DNA of 64,000 nt, taken from the NCBI RefSeq assembly GCF_017916475.1, contig NZ_JAFMTB010000001.1, positions 992,001 through 1,056,000 on the forward strand, in the 5' to 3' direction. Shown one piece after another: positions 50,874 to 58,923 of this stretch. The notes under the pieces were generated by a model. It was not told the origin of the DNA. It saw only the letters and a list, made by a program, of their open reading frames with translations, and ran no database searches. The DNA is from Patulibacter sp. SYSU D01012 (GTDB taxonomy: Bacteria; Actinomycetota; Thermoleophilia; Solirubrobacterales; Solirubrobacteraceae). A program made the translations under genes and the position numbers. Position 1 is the first letter of the stretch. Each line of letters opens with the position of its first letter.

Positions 50874-51544
50874 CGGGTGGGCTCCTGACGGATCGAGGCG
50901 ATCCCGCCGAGCGCGCGGCGGGCCAGGTCGGCGACGCCGCGCACCGGCACGCCGTCGTAGGCGACGCCCAGGCCCGCGGCGGAGACCTCGGCCACCCGGG
51001 CGTCGACGGCGCGGCACAGGACGTGCACGGCCAGCAGGTGGATCTCCTGGATGGTCGCCGAGCGCGGCGCCGGCACGAGCGCGGCACGGTCGCAGGCGGT
51101 CGCCAGCGCGTTCGGTCCCGGGCCGGTCAGCGCCAGCGTCGCCACGCCCAGCTCGCGCGCCGCCGCGGCGGCCGCCACCAGGTTGGTGCTCTCGCCGGAC
51201 GTGCTGAGCAGCAGGAGCATGTCGCCGGCCCGGCCGTGCGCCCGGACCTGCCGCGCGAACGCCTGGTCGGCGCCGTAGTCGTTCGTGATCGCGGTGAGCG
51301 ACGACGTCTCGGCGTGGAGGGCGAGCGCGCTGAGCGGTCGCCGCTCCGTCTCGAACCGGCCGACGAGCTCGGCGGTCAGGTGCTGCGCCTCCGCCGCGCT
51401 CCCGCCGTTGCCGGCCACGAGCAGGCGCCCGCCGCCCAGGCACAGGTCGGCGATCGCCGTGCCCCACGCCTCGACCTCGTCCAGGACCTCCTGGCTGTCG
51501 CGGATCGCGCCGACGAGCGCGTCCGCCGCGTCGCCGGCCCTCAC
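50870..51544 (-). CDS. gmhA: Sedoheptulose-7-phosphate isomerase
   Basis: A SIS-domain isomerase making D-glycero-D-manno-heptose 7-phosphate. Landmarks: LVAGNGGSAAEAQHLTAELV (the GNGGSA phosphate loop), TSSLTAITNDYG, LLLLSTSGESTNLVAAAAAA, and a late TIQEIHLLAVHVLC with the catalytic Glu and His. 224 aa including a slightly longer C-terminal tail. GTG at 51544 overlaps the GT4 stop (GTGA), and its stop overlaps the hldE ATG (ATGA). First committed step of heptose synthesis. Confidence 0.93.
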   Translation of the reverse strand: MRAGDAADALVGAIRDSQEVLDEVEAWGTAIADLCLGGGRLLVAGNGGSAAEAQHLTAELVGRFETERRPLSALALHAETSSLTAITNDYGADQAFARQVRAHGRAGDMLLLLSTSGESTNLVAAAAAARELGVATLALTGPGPNALATACDRAALVPAPRSATIQEIHLLAVHVLCRAVDARVAEVSAAGLGVAYDGVPVRGVADLARRALGGIASIRQEPTR

Positions 51545-52785
51545 GACGTCACCGCCCGCTCGCGACGGCTGGCGGTGGCCGCGGCCCGGCGCTCTGCCGG
51601 CAGCACGCGGTCGTACGCCTCGAGGGTGCTCTGGGCGATCCGGTCCCAGCCGTAGCGGCGGGCAGCCCGGCGGGCGCCATGGACGCCGCAGCGCACCCGC
51701 TCCTCCGGCGCCGCCATCACGCGCCGCAACTCGGCGGCGATCGCGTCGGGGGCGCGGGGCGGCACGTGCCACCCCGTCTCGCCGTGCACGACGGTGTCGA
51801 TCATCCCGCCGACCGCGCTGGCCAGGACGGGCACGCCGCAGGCCATTGCCTCGAGCGGCACGATGCCGAACGGCTCGTACCAGGGGACGCAGCCGACGAC
51901 GTCGGCGGAGCGCAGCAGCGTCGGCAGGTCCTCGCGGGCGACCCGCCCGCGGAAGTCGACGCGGTCGGCGACGCCGAGCGTGCGCGCCAGGTGCTGCAGC
52001 CGGACGGCCTCCTCGTCCGTGTCCAGCCGCTCCCGGTCCGGCCCGCCCGCGATCACGAGCTCGGCCCCCGGCACGCCCGGCAGGGCGGTGATCAGGTCGC
52101 CGATGCCCTTGCGCGGCACCATGCGGCTGACGGCGAGGATGCGGAAGCGGTCGTTCGCGCGCGCCTCGGCGGGGCCGTCGGGCGTGAACCGCGTCAGGTC
52201 GACGCCGCACGGCACGACGGTGATGCGCCCGCGCGGCGTGCCCAGGCGACGCAGCTCGAAGACCTCGTCGCTGCACGTGGCGAGCACGTGGTCGACGGTG
52301 CGCGCCAGCTCGGGCTCGAGCGTGGCGCGCGCCGCCGGGCTCGTGTCGGCGGCGCCCTGGTGGCGGCGCTTGACGACGCCGAGCGCATGGAAGGTCTGCA
52401 GGACCGGGACGCCGAGCGGACGGGCGGCCTCGACCGCGGCCAGGCCCGACATCCAGAAGTGCGCGTGCACGACGTCGGGACGACGGCCGGGCACCGACCA
52501 GCTCTCGCGCAGCCTGCGGCCGAACGCGGCCATGTGCGGCAGCAGGTCGTCCTTCGGCAGCGTCGTCGCGGGGCCGGCGTCCACGTGCTCGACGACGACG
52601 CCGTCCGCGAACGGGACCCGGGCGGGCAGCGCGGGGTCGTCGCGGCGGGTGTGGACGACCACCTCGTGGCCCTCCCGCGCCAGGGCGCACGCGAGCGCCG
52701 CGACGTGGACGTTCTGGCCGCCGGCGTCGACGCCGCCGAGCACGGCGAGGGGGCTCGCGTGCTCGGACACCAGGGAGATGATCAT
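51541..52785 (-). CDS. GT4 glycosyltransferase, sucrose-synthase/MshA-like (414 aa)
   Basis: N-terminal acceptor domain GGVDAGGQNVHVAALACALA and VVHAHFWMSGLAAVEAA; C-terminal donor domain with VSRMVPRKGIGDLI, EPFGIVPLEAM (E-x7-E motif) and CGVPVLASAVGGMIDTV. The GGQNV motif recalls MshA and sucrose-phosphate synthase, which use nucleotide sugars. In this operon it probably adds a core or bridging sugar to the glycan acceptor. ATG overlaps the upstream GT9 stop (ATGA). Confidence 0.88.
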   Translation of the reverse strand: MIISLVSEHASPLAVLGGVDAGGQNVHVAALACALAREGHEVVVHTRRDDPALPARVPFADGVVVEHVDAGPATTLPKDDLLPHMAAFGRRLRESWSVPGRRPDVVHAHFWMSGLAAVEAARPLGVPVLQTFHALGVVKRRHQGAADTSPAARATLEPELARTVDHVLATCSDEVFELRRLGTPRGRITVVPCGVDLTRFTPDGPAEARANDRFRILAVSRMVPRKGIGDLITALPGVPGAELVIAGGPDRERLDTDEEAVRLQHLARTLGVADRVDFRGRVAREDLPTLLRSADVVGCVPWYEPFGIVPLEAMACGVPVLASAVGGMIDTVVHGETGWHVPPRAPDAIAAELRRVMAAPEERVRCGVHGARRAARRYGWDRIAQSTLEAYDRVLPAERRAAATASRRERAVTS

Positions 52786-53831
52786 CGGGTGACCTCCAGG
52801 TCGGGACTCGTGGCCGGCCCCGCCGCCGGACCGCGGAGCAGACGCTCCGTGGCCGCGACGACCTCGTCGACCGGCAGGTCGTCGAGGCAGGGGTGGCCGG
52901 GGACCGGGCACGTCGTGGCCCGGCACCCGGCGCACGGCACCGGCAGGTGCAGCAGCTCCTGCGGGACGGCCCAGGGGCGCCAGCGCGCGGCCGGCACCGT
53001 GGGGGCGAAGAGCGAGACGATCGGCACCCGGACCGCCGCGGCCAGGTGCGCGGGTCCGGTGTTGCCGACGACGACCACGCGCGCGCCGGCGAGGATCTCG
53101 GCCATCCCCGGCACGTCGGTGCGGCCGCCGAGGTCGAGCGCCGTGGCGCCGTCGTCCGAGACGACGGCGGTGAGCGCCGTCTCGTCGGGCCCGCCGGTGA
53201 CGACGACGCGGTGGCCGCGGTCCGCGAGCGCCCGGACGAGGTCGCGGTGGCGCTCGGGCGCCCAGGCGCGGGCCGGCACCGACGCACCCGGATGCACCAC
53301 GACGTAGTCGCCGTCGGGCAGGGCGTCGGGCCGCGCGGCCGGGTCGCGCCGGACGGCCATGCGGGGGTCGTCGTCGGGCTCCAGGCCCAGGGCGCGGACG
53401 ACGAGCAGGCTGCGCTCGACCTCGTGCACGTCGCCGGGGTCGCGCAGCCGGTGGTCCAGGAGGGTGCCGGGGTAGTCGACGCTGACCGCGGCGATCTCGG
53501 GCACGCCGGCCAGCCGCAGCAGCAGGGCGGTGGGGAGCGGGCTCTGGTGGAACGAGCCGAGGATCGCCGCCCGGTCGGGCGCGATCGCGGCGATGCGGGC
53601 GACCAGGTCGTCCATCCCGGCGCGGTCGACGGGGCCTGGGGTCGCGTCGATCCACGGCGTGTGGAAGACCACGACCTCGTCGACGCCGGGCAGCATCCGC
53701 GCGGCGGGCACGCCGCGCGGCCCGACGACGAGCGTCACGGGGCCGCCCGTGCGCGCCGCGGCGCGCACGGCGGGGCCGGTGAGCAGGACGTCGCCGAGGC
53801 TGTCCAGGCGGGTGAGGAGCGTCCCGCTCAC
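52782..53831 (-). CDS. GT9 heptosyltransferase-like glycosyltransferase (349 aa)
   Basis: N-terminal LLTRLDSLGDVLLTGPAVRA and C-terminal VVVHPGASVPARAWAPERHR, ADRGHRVVVTGGPDE, GARVVVVGNTGPAHLAAAVR and LFAPTVPAARW, all typical of the ADP-heptose transferase family (WaaF/RfaF-like). A cysteine cluster CAGCRATTCPVPGHPC near residue 310 is shared with many GT9 proteins outside Proteobacteria. GTG overlaps gmhB stop. Two GT9 enzymes in the operon suggest two heptoses are added. Confidence 0.9.
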   Translation of the reverse strand: MSGTLLTRLDSLGDVLLTGPAVRAAARTGGPVTLVVGPRGVPAARMLPGVDEVVVFHTPWIDATPGPVDRAGMDDLVARIAAIAPDRAAILGSFHQSPLPTALLLRLAGVPEIAAVSVDYPGTLLDHRLRDPGDVHEVERSLLVVRALGLEPDDDPRMAVRRDPAARPDALPDGDYVVVHPGASVPARAWAPERHRDLVRALADRGHRVVVTGGPDETALTAVVSDDGATALDLGGRTDVPGMAEILAGARVVVVGNTGPAHLAAAVRVPIVSLFAPTVPAARWRPWAVPQELLHLPVPCAGCRATTCPVPGHPCLDDLPVDEVVAATERLLRGPAAGPATSPDLEVTR

Positions 53832-54382
53832 GCCGGCACCTGCGCCGGCGCCAGCAGCAGGTCGACGGCCTCGGCCAGGTCGCGCGCCACCTCGGGCGCC
53901 GCGGCGACCTCGGGCTCGAGCGTGATCGGGGTGGGGACCAGGATCCCGCGCGCCCCGGCCGCGGCGGCGGCGCCGACGTCGGCGGCGATGTCCCCCACCA
54001 CGGCGCAGCGGGCGGGATCGACGCCCAGGCGGCGCGCGGCCTCGAGGACCATTCCCGGCGCCGGCTTGCGGCAGGCGCAGCCGTCGTCGGGGCCGTGGGG
54101 GCAGAAGACGATCGGGTCGAGCGGGCCGAGCAGCCGGGCGACGCGCGCGTTGACGGCCTCGACCTGCTCGCGGGTGATCAGCCCGCGGGCGATGCCGCTC
54201 TGGTTCGAGACCACGCCGACGGGGATCCCGGCCGCGCGCAGGCGGTCGAGGGCCTCGCGCGCCCCCGGCATCGGGACGACCGCGTCGGGGTCGCCGTTGT
54301 ACGGGACGTCGACGACGAGCGTGGCGTCGCGGTCGAACAGGACGGCGTCGGGCCGGCCCGGGCGGCGGGGGGACTCAGGCAC
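53828..54382 (-). CDS. gmhB: D,D-heptose 1,7-bisphosphate phosphatase
   Basis: HAD phosphatase with FDRDATLVVDVPYNGDP (motif I, where GmhB normally reads DRDGT), VGVVSNQSGIARG, and a Zn-binding loop FCPHGPDDGCACRKPAPGM. GDIAADVGAAAAAG is motif IV. It removes the 7-phosphate of heptose bisphosphate between the kinase and adenylyltransferase steps of HldE. 184 aa, normal. GTG overlaps the GT2 stop by 8 nt. Confidence 0.93.
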   Translation of the reverse strand: MPESPRRPGRPDAVLFDRDATLVVDVPYNGDPDAVVPMPGAREALDRLRAAGIPVGVVSNQSGIARGLITREQVEAVNARVARLLGPLDPIVFCPHGPDDGCACRKPAPGMVLEAARRLGVDPARCAVVGDIAADVGAAAAAGARGILVPTPITLEPEVAAAPEVARDLAEAVDLLLAPAQVPA

Positions 54383-55484
54383 CGGCCGCGGCCTCCTGCG
54401 GCACGGCGGCGGCGGCGGGCCGCGGGTCGGCGGCGGCCGGCGCCGCGGGGCGCGGGCCGGCGGCCGGCAGCGGGGCGCGGTCGTCCATCCGGGCCACGCG
54501 GACCCAGCCCCGCGCCCAGTGCCACGCGGCGGCGGGCGGGATCAGGGCCGAGGTGGCGACCATCGCGGCGGTCTCGCGCGGCGTGCGCGGCCCGGGGGCG
54601 ATGCGGGTCCAGGAGAACTGCGCCGTCGACGCCGCCCAGCCGGCGGCGGCGAGCGCCGCGGCGCGCGGGCGCCCGGCGGCGGCCAGGCCGGCGGCGGCGG
54701 CGCCGGCGGCGACGGTGGCCAGGTGCACGCGGCGGCGGCCGCGGGGCACGCGGGCGGCGGCGCGCCAGTCCGGGCCGTGCAGCGTGCGCATCGTGGCGTC
54801 GTCGGCGTTGCCGCGCTGCCGGCCGACGCTCGCGTGCCACGGGGCGGTGCGCGGCGGGTGCACGCAGACGCGCGCGCCGCGCGCGAGGCGCCAGCCCGCG
54901 CGCTCGAGCCGCAGGGCGAGGTCGGCGTCCTCGCGGTACGCGCGGGGGAAGCGCTCGTCGAAGCCGGTCGCGGCCTCGAGCGCCTCACGCCGGTACGCCA
55001 TGTCGGCCGTGGCCCACGCCGCGTCCTCGAGCGCGCCGTCGGAGCGCTCCTGGTCCGTCGGACGCCGCCCCGCGGGCCGCGGGACGACCAGACGCGCCTG
55101 CACGCCGGCGACGTCGGGGGCGGCGGCGTCCAGGTCGGCGGCGAGCGCGGCGGCCCACCCGTCGGGCGGCAGCACGTCGTCGTCGAGGAAGGCGACCCAC
55201 GGGGCGGTGCCGGCGCGCCAGCCGACGTTGCGCGCCCCCGCGGGACCGCGGCCGCCGCTGCGCAGGATCCGCACGCGCTCGCCCAGGCCGGCCGGCAGCG
55301 CGTCCCGGTCGACCACCGGGTCGGTCGCGTCGGCGCCGGGACGGTCGTCGACGAGCAGCACCTGGCCGAGCCCGCGCGGCACGGCGGGCGTCAGCGCGGC
55401 CAGCGTGGCCGGCAGCGTCGCGCGGCCGACGGTCGGGACGACGACGTCGAAGCGCGGGGAGGGCGTGGCCTCCCCGCCGCTCAC
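54375..55484 (-). CDS. GT2 glycosyltransferase with C-terminal membrane segments (369 aa)
   Basis: GT-A fold: FDVVVPTVGRATLPATLAAL, VLLVDDRPG, GPAGARNVGW, and FLDDDVLPPDGW as the DxD metal site. The acceptor-side motif YREDADLALRLERAGW matches rhamnosyl-type GT2 enzymes. A hydrophobic Ala-rich region (about 255-330) suggests peripheral or membrane attachment, and the tail is Ala/Pro-rich. GTG overlaps the carbamoyltransferase stop by 4 nt. Likely extends the glycan on a lipid carrier at the membrane. Confidence 0.87.
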   Translation of the reverse strand: MSGGEATPSPRFDVVVPTVGRATLPATLAALTPAVPRGLGQVLLVDDRPGADATDPVVDRDALPAGLGERVRILRSGGRGPAGARNVGWRAGTAPWVAFLDDDVLPPDGWAAALAADLDAAAPDVAGVQARLVVPRPAGRRPTDQERSDGALEDAAWATADMAYRREALEAATGFDERFPRAYREDADLALRLERAGWRLARGARVCVHPPRTAPWHASVGRQRGNADDATMRTLHGPDWRAAARVPRGRRRVHLATVAAGAAAAGLAAAGRPRAAALAAAGWAASTAQFSWTRIAPGPRTPRETAAMVATSALIPPAAAWHWARGWVRVARMDDRAPLPAAGPRPAAPAAADPRPAAAAVPQEAAAGA

Positions 55485-57166
55485 GCCGCCTCCTCGTCCG
55501 CGAGCGCCAGCGGCGGACGGCCCGCGGCCAGGGCGGCGCGGCGCACGACGAAGGGGCCGATCACGAGCGCCTGCACGGGCGCCGAGCCGAAGAGCTCCAT
55601 CGCGTCCTGCGGGTCGTCGACCATCGGGCGGCCCGAGGTGTTCAGGCTCGTGTTGACGAGGACCGGCACGCCGGTGCGCGCGTCGAACTCCCGCAGGACG
55701 GCGGCCATCAGCGGCTCGTCGCGCTCGTCCACGGTCTGGGCGCGGGCGCTGCCGTCCACGTGCACGACCGTCGGGATGCGGTCGCGCCACTCCGGGGCCA
55801 CGTCGTGCGTGAAGAGCATGTACGGGCTGGGCAGGGGGCCGCCCGAGAAGATCTCGGCCGCGCGGTCGGCCAGGACCATCGGCGCGACGGGGCGGAACTG
55901 CTCGCGCCCCTTGATGTCGTTCATCCGCTCGAGGTTGTCCGTGTGGCGCGGGTCGGCCAGCAGGGAGCGGTGGCCGAGCGCGCGCGGACCGAACTCGCTG
56001 CGGCCCTGGAACCAGGCGATGACGCCGTTGTCCGCGAGGATGTCGGCGACGGCGCCGGCGAGGTCGTCCGGCCGCTCGTACGGCAGCCCGGCGCGCTGCA
56101 GCGACGCCTCCAGCTCGGCGTCGTCGAAGCCGCAGCCCAGGTCCGGCGTGGTGAAGGGGCCGGGCCGGTCGCCGAGCTCGCGCGCCACGTACAGGGCGGC
56201 GCCGAGCGCCGTGCCCGAGTCGCCCGCCGCGGGCTGCACCCAGATCCGCTCGAAGGGCGTCTCGCGGTGCAGGCGGCTGTTGGCCACGCAGTTCAGCGCC
56301 ACGCCGCCGGCCATCGCGAGGGTGCGCGCCCCGGTCTGCTCGTGCAGGCCGGTGGCGAGCTCGATGAGCACGTCCTCGACGCGCCGCTGCACGCTCGACG
56401 CCAGGTCGGCGTGCGCCTGGCTGTCCGGGCGGACCTCCTGCCCCGCCGGGATGCGGGGCGCGAAGCGCTCGAAGTCGACGCCGGCGGCGCGGAAGCCGCC
56501 GTCGGGGGTCACGTGGACGTGCTCGGCCAGCGCGTCGGCGAAGCGCGGGCGCCCGTACGAGGCGAGCGCCATCACCTTGTACTCGTCCGACCCGCGGTGG
56601 AAGCCCAGGTGCTCGGTCAGTCCCTCGTAGAGCAGGCCGAGGGAGTGGGGGAGCGCCTGGTCGGCGAGCGGCTGCAGGCGGCCGTCGGTGACCTTCCCCG
56701 CCAGGTAGGACCCGCGCTCGCCGCGGCCGTCGACGACCATCGTGGCGCAGTCGTCCTCGCCGCACGCCAGGTAGGCGGACGCCGCGTGGGCGACGTGGTG
56801 CGGGACGAAGCGGACCTTCTCGGGATCGAACCCCGGCATGACGGTGCGCAGGAACAGGCCGGCGCGCTGGACGTAGAGGGTGCGCAGGCCCTCCCACTCG
56901 TCCTGGATCACGTCGTCCGTCGCGGGCGCGAGCGCGGGGTCGTACGAGTACGCGACGGCGTCGAGGTCCTCGGGGCGGACGCCGGCCTCGCGCAGGCAGA
57001 AGCGGATGGCCTGCTCGGGCAGCTCCCAGGTCGAGAACGGGACGGACGGCTTGCCGTGCTTGCGTCGGGAGAAGCGCTCCTCCTCGGCGGCGGCCACGAT
57101 GCGGCCGTCGACCACGATGGCCGCGGCGGGGTCGTGGAAGACGGCGTTGACGCCCAGGACGATCAT
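55481..57166 (-). CDS. Carbamoyltransferase, NodU/CmcH family (561 aa), first gene of heptose operon
   Basis: The N-terminal Kae1-like domain has VLGVNAVFHDPAAAIVVDG, the iron-binding PHHVAHAASAYLACG and VDGRGERGSYLAG; the C-terminal domain has AMAGGVALNCVANSRL, GRSEFGPRALGHRSLLADPR and NTSLNTSGRPMV. It transfers carbamoyl from carbamoyl phosphate via carbamoyl-AMP to a hydroxyl, usually of a sugar. In this operon the acceptor is probably a heptose or another glycan sugar. Driven by the GTTT/GGGTAT promoter at 57205-57229. Confidence 0.92.
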   Translation of the reverse strand: MIVLGVNAVFHDPAAAIVVDGRIVAAAEEERFSRRKHGKPSVPFSTWELPEQAIRFCLREAGVRPEDLDAVAYSYDPALAPATDDVIQDEWEGLRTLYVQRAGLFLRTVMPGFDPEKVRFVPHHVAHAASAYLACGEDDCATMVVDGRGERGSYLAGKVTDGRLQPLADQALPHSLGLLYEGLTEHLGFHRGSDEYKVMALASYGRPRFADALAEHVHVTPDGGFRAAGVDFERFAPRIPAGQEVRPDSQAHADLASSVQRRVEDVLIELATGLHEQTGARTLAMAGGVALNCVANSRLHRETPFERIWVQPAAGDSGTALGAALYVARELGDRPGPFTTPDLGCGFDDAELEASLQRAGLPYERPDDLAGAVADILADNGVIAWFQGRSEFGPRALGHRSLLADPRHTDNLERMNDIKGREQFRPVAPMVLADRAAEIFSGGPLPSPYMLFTHDVAPEWRDRIPTVVHVDGSARAQTVDERDEPLMAAVLREFDARTGVPVLVNTSLNTSGRPMVDDPQDAMELFGSAPVQALVIGPFVVRRAALAAGRPPLALADEEAA

Positions 57167-57204
57167 CGGGCGGCGGGGACCTCGGTCGGGCGCATGCCGG
57201 CTGG

Positions 57205-57229
57205 ATACCCCGTCCGAGGACCCCGAAAC
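57205..57229 (-). promoter_or_regulatory. SigB/SigF-type promoter of the heptose operon
   Basis: Minus strand GTTT (57226-57229), 15-nt spacer, GGGTAT (57205-57210): an exact SigB-class match. The start codon is 38 nt downstream, giving a conventional leader of about 30 nt, unlike the other promoters of this type here. Confidence 0.65.
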
Positions 57230-57251
57230 CCCACGGGCGGAGGAATCACCA

Positions 57252-57320
57252 GAAGACACTTCTCGCAGGCCCGCAGGCCGCCTGCCGCAGGGGCGAAACG
57301 CGCCGTTGAGAAGTGCTTTC
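57252..57320. repeat. Inverted repeat upstream of heptose promoter
   Basis: GAAGACACTTCTC (57252-57264) and GAGAAGTGCTTTC (57308-57320) are inverted with two mismatches, 43 bp apart, in an AT-richer patch 23 bp upstream of the -35. Candidate regulator sites. The rest of the 57167-57537 gap holds no gene that I can support. Confidence 0.55.
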
Positions 57321-57537
57321 GACCCCCGCCCGGGACGCGTCGTGCGTCCCGTCCGTGCGGGCCGATCCCGTCGCGCGCCGAGGGCCGCCGTGCCGTCGGC
57401 CCGCCCGCCCGCCCGATGCGGCGCGCGGGCGGGTCCCGCGCGCACCGCGCCGCCGACGAGCACCGCCCGCCGGGTCGCGGCGGGCGGCTGGACGGAGCGC
57501 TCGGGGAGGAGGGGCGGCGGGCCGGGCCCGCCGGGGG

Positions 57538-57783
57538 TCAGTCCCCGGCGGCGCGCGCGGGCGGCACGGTGCGCCGGTCCTCGCGCGGGCTCGGCGCGCG
57601 GAAGCGCACGAGCTTGTGGGAGCCGTCGCAGAAGGGACGGATCCGGGAGCGGCCGCAGCGGCAGAGCGCGACGACCTCGCGGCCCGGGTCGATCTCGTGG
57701 CCGTCCTGGTCCTCCAGGCGGAACGGCCCGCGGACGATGAGCGGTCCGTCGCGGTACGCGGTGATGCGGGTCTCGTCGCTCAT
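57538..57783 (-). CDS. CDGSH iron-sulfur protein (81 aa)
   Basis: One CDGSH [2Fe-2S] motif, CRCGRSRIRPFCDGSH, with the three-cysteine/one-histidine ligands intact, flanked by a short N-terminal strand domain (GPLIVRGPFRLEDQDGHEID). Redox or iron-sulfur transfer function, cytoplasmic. ATG overlaps the stop of the diiron protein upstream (ATGA), so they are coupled; the same pairing is common in actinobacteria as far as I recall. Confidence 0.92.
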   Translation of the reverse strand: MSDETRITAYRDGPLIVRGPFRLEDQDGHEIDPGREVVALCRCGRSRIRPFCDGSHKLVRFRAPSPREDRRTVPPARAAGD

Positions 57784-58811
57784 GCGGCCACCGCCTCGGC
57801 GTCGAGCGGGCGCAGCAGCGAGGAGCGGCCCGCCTGCCAGGCCTCGAGGATGCCGGCGGCCCAGCGGCCCTCCAGCACGGACAGGCAGCGGGCGCCGAAG
57901 ACGACGTCCGCGGCGAGCGCGGGATCCTGGCGGATCAGGCCGCCGGCCAGGTCGACGGTGGCCAGGCTCTCGTGGACCGCGTCGGCCTCGACGTGCTCGT
58001 CGAAGAACTCCGTCGCCGCGGCGTCGTCGCGGCCCAGGCGGCGCAGGCCGGCGGCGTAGCGGCCGTTCGGGACGGAGGACGTCGCCTCGAACAGCGCCAG
58101 ATGGCCGACGATCGCGCCCTTCAGGCGACGGTGCAGGCCGAAGAACGACATCAGGTTGACCGTCGCCAGCGCCGAGGCGGGGATGCGCTCCAGGTACGCG
58201 CCGTACGTCGCGTCCAGCCCGAGCGCCTCCATCGCGTCGGCGAAGAGCTGCGCGTGGATGCGGTCGGGACGCCCACCGCCGTACTCGTCCGCCTGGATCT
58301 CGACGAGCGCCGCCTTCGGGCGGCCGTGCAGGCGCGGCATCGCCCACGAGTGCGGGTCCGCCTCCTTCAGCTGGTACGCGGAGCGGTGGACGAGCACCTC
58401 GCGGTACTGCTCGAGCGTCGCCTCGCGGCCCAGGAACTTCGACAGGGACGGCTCGTCGTCGTCGGCGATGTCGCGCAGGACGACGTCGATGTCCTCGGCC
58501 GTCGGCCGCTCGTCCGTCGGCGGCACCAGGCGGCGCAGGCCGGCCTCGAAGACCGCCTCGAGCCGCGCGCGCAGCCCGAGGAGCGCCGGGGACCACTCCC
58601 AGTCGTCGTCCACGCCGTCGAAGCCCCGGTAGTGGAGCTCGTAGAGCACGTAGAGCGCGAGCTGGAGGTCCTCGTCGCCGAACGGGTCCTCCGGCGAGGG
58701 GACCGCGACCCCGGCGAAGGGATCGGCGTCGCCGACGGCCGGCGGGGCGCCCACGAGGGCGTCCAGGACGGCGGCGCTCAGATCCCCACGGGCGGCAGGC
58801 AGGAGAGGCAC
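57780..58811 (-). CDS. Iron-containing redox enzyme, haem-oxygenase-like fold (343 aa)
   Basis: Helical protein with ligand-like residues in VEIQADEYGGG, a conserved GLHRRLKGAIVGHLALFE, and FFDEHVEADAVHESLA. The pattern of His and acidic residues fits the Haem_oxygenas_2/HDO diiron oxygenase superfamily. Its downstream partner is the CDGSH protein, a possible electron donor. Substrate unknown. GTG start at 58811 lies 10 nt after a GGGTAC box (58822-58827), so the transcript would be nearly leaderless. Confidence 0.85.
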   Translation of the reverse strand: MPLLPAARGDLSAAVLDALVGAPPAVGDADPFAGVAVPSPEDPFGDEDLQLALYVLYELHYRGFDGVDDDWEWSPALLGLRARLEAVFEAGLRRLVPPTDERPTAEDIDVVLRDIADDDEPSLSKFLGREATLEQYREVLVHRSAYQLKEADPHSWAMPRLHGRPKAALVEIQADEYGGGRPDRIHAQLFADAMEALGLDATYGAYLERIPASALATVNLMSFFGLHRRLKGAIVGHLALFEATSSVPNGRYAAGLRRLGRDDAAATEFFDEHVEADAVHESLATVDLAGGLIRQDPALAADVVFGARCLSVLEGRWAAGILEAWQAGRSSLLRPLDAEAVAA

Positions 58812-58821
58812 GTGCGCCTGG

Positions 58822-58847
58822 GTACCCCGGCCACCCGATCCGCAATC
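58822..58847 (-). promoter_or_regulatory. SigB/SigF-type promoter of diiron/CDGSH operon
   Basis: Minus strand GATT (58844-58847), 16-nt spacer, GGGTAC (58822-58827), then 10 nt to the GTG at 58811. Confidence 0.5.
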
Positions 58848-58923
58848 CCGCCCGCTCGCGCGCCGCGCGCGGGGGCGGCGGTCGCCGGCGGCGCGGGGAC
58901 GGGGCGGCCGCGGGCCGCGCGCG

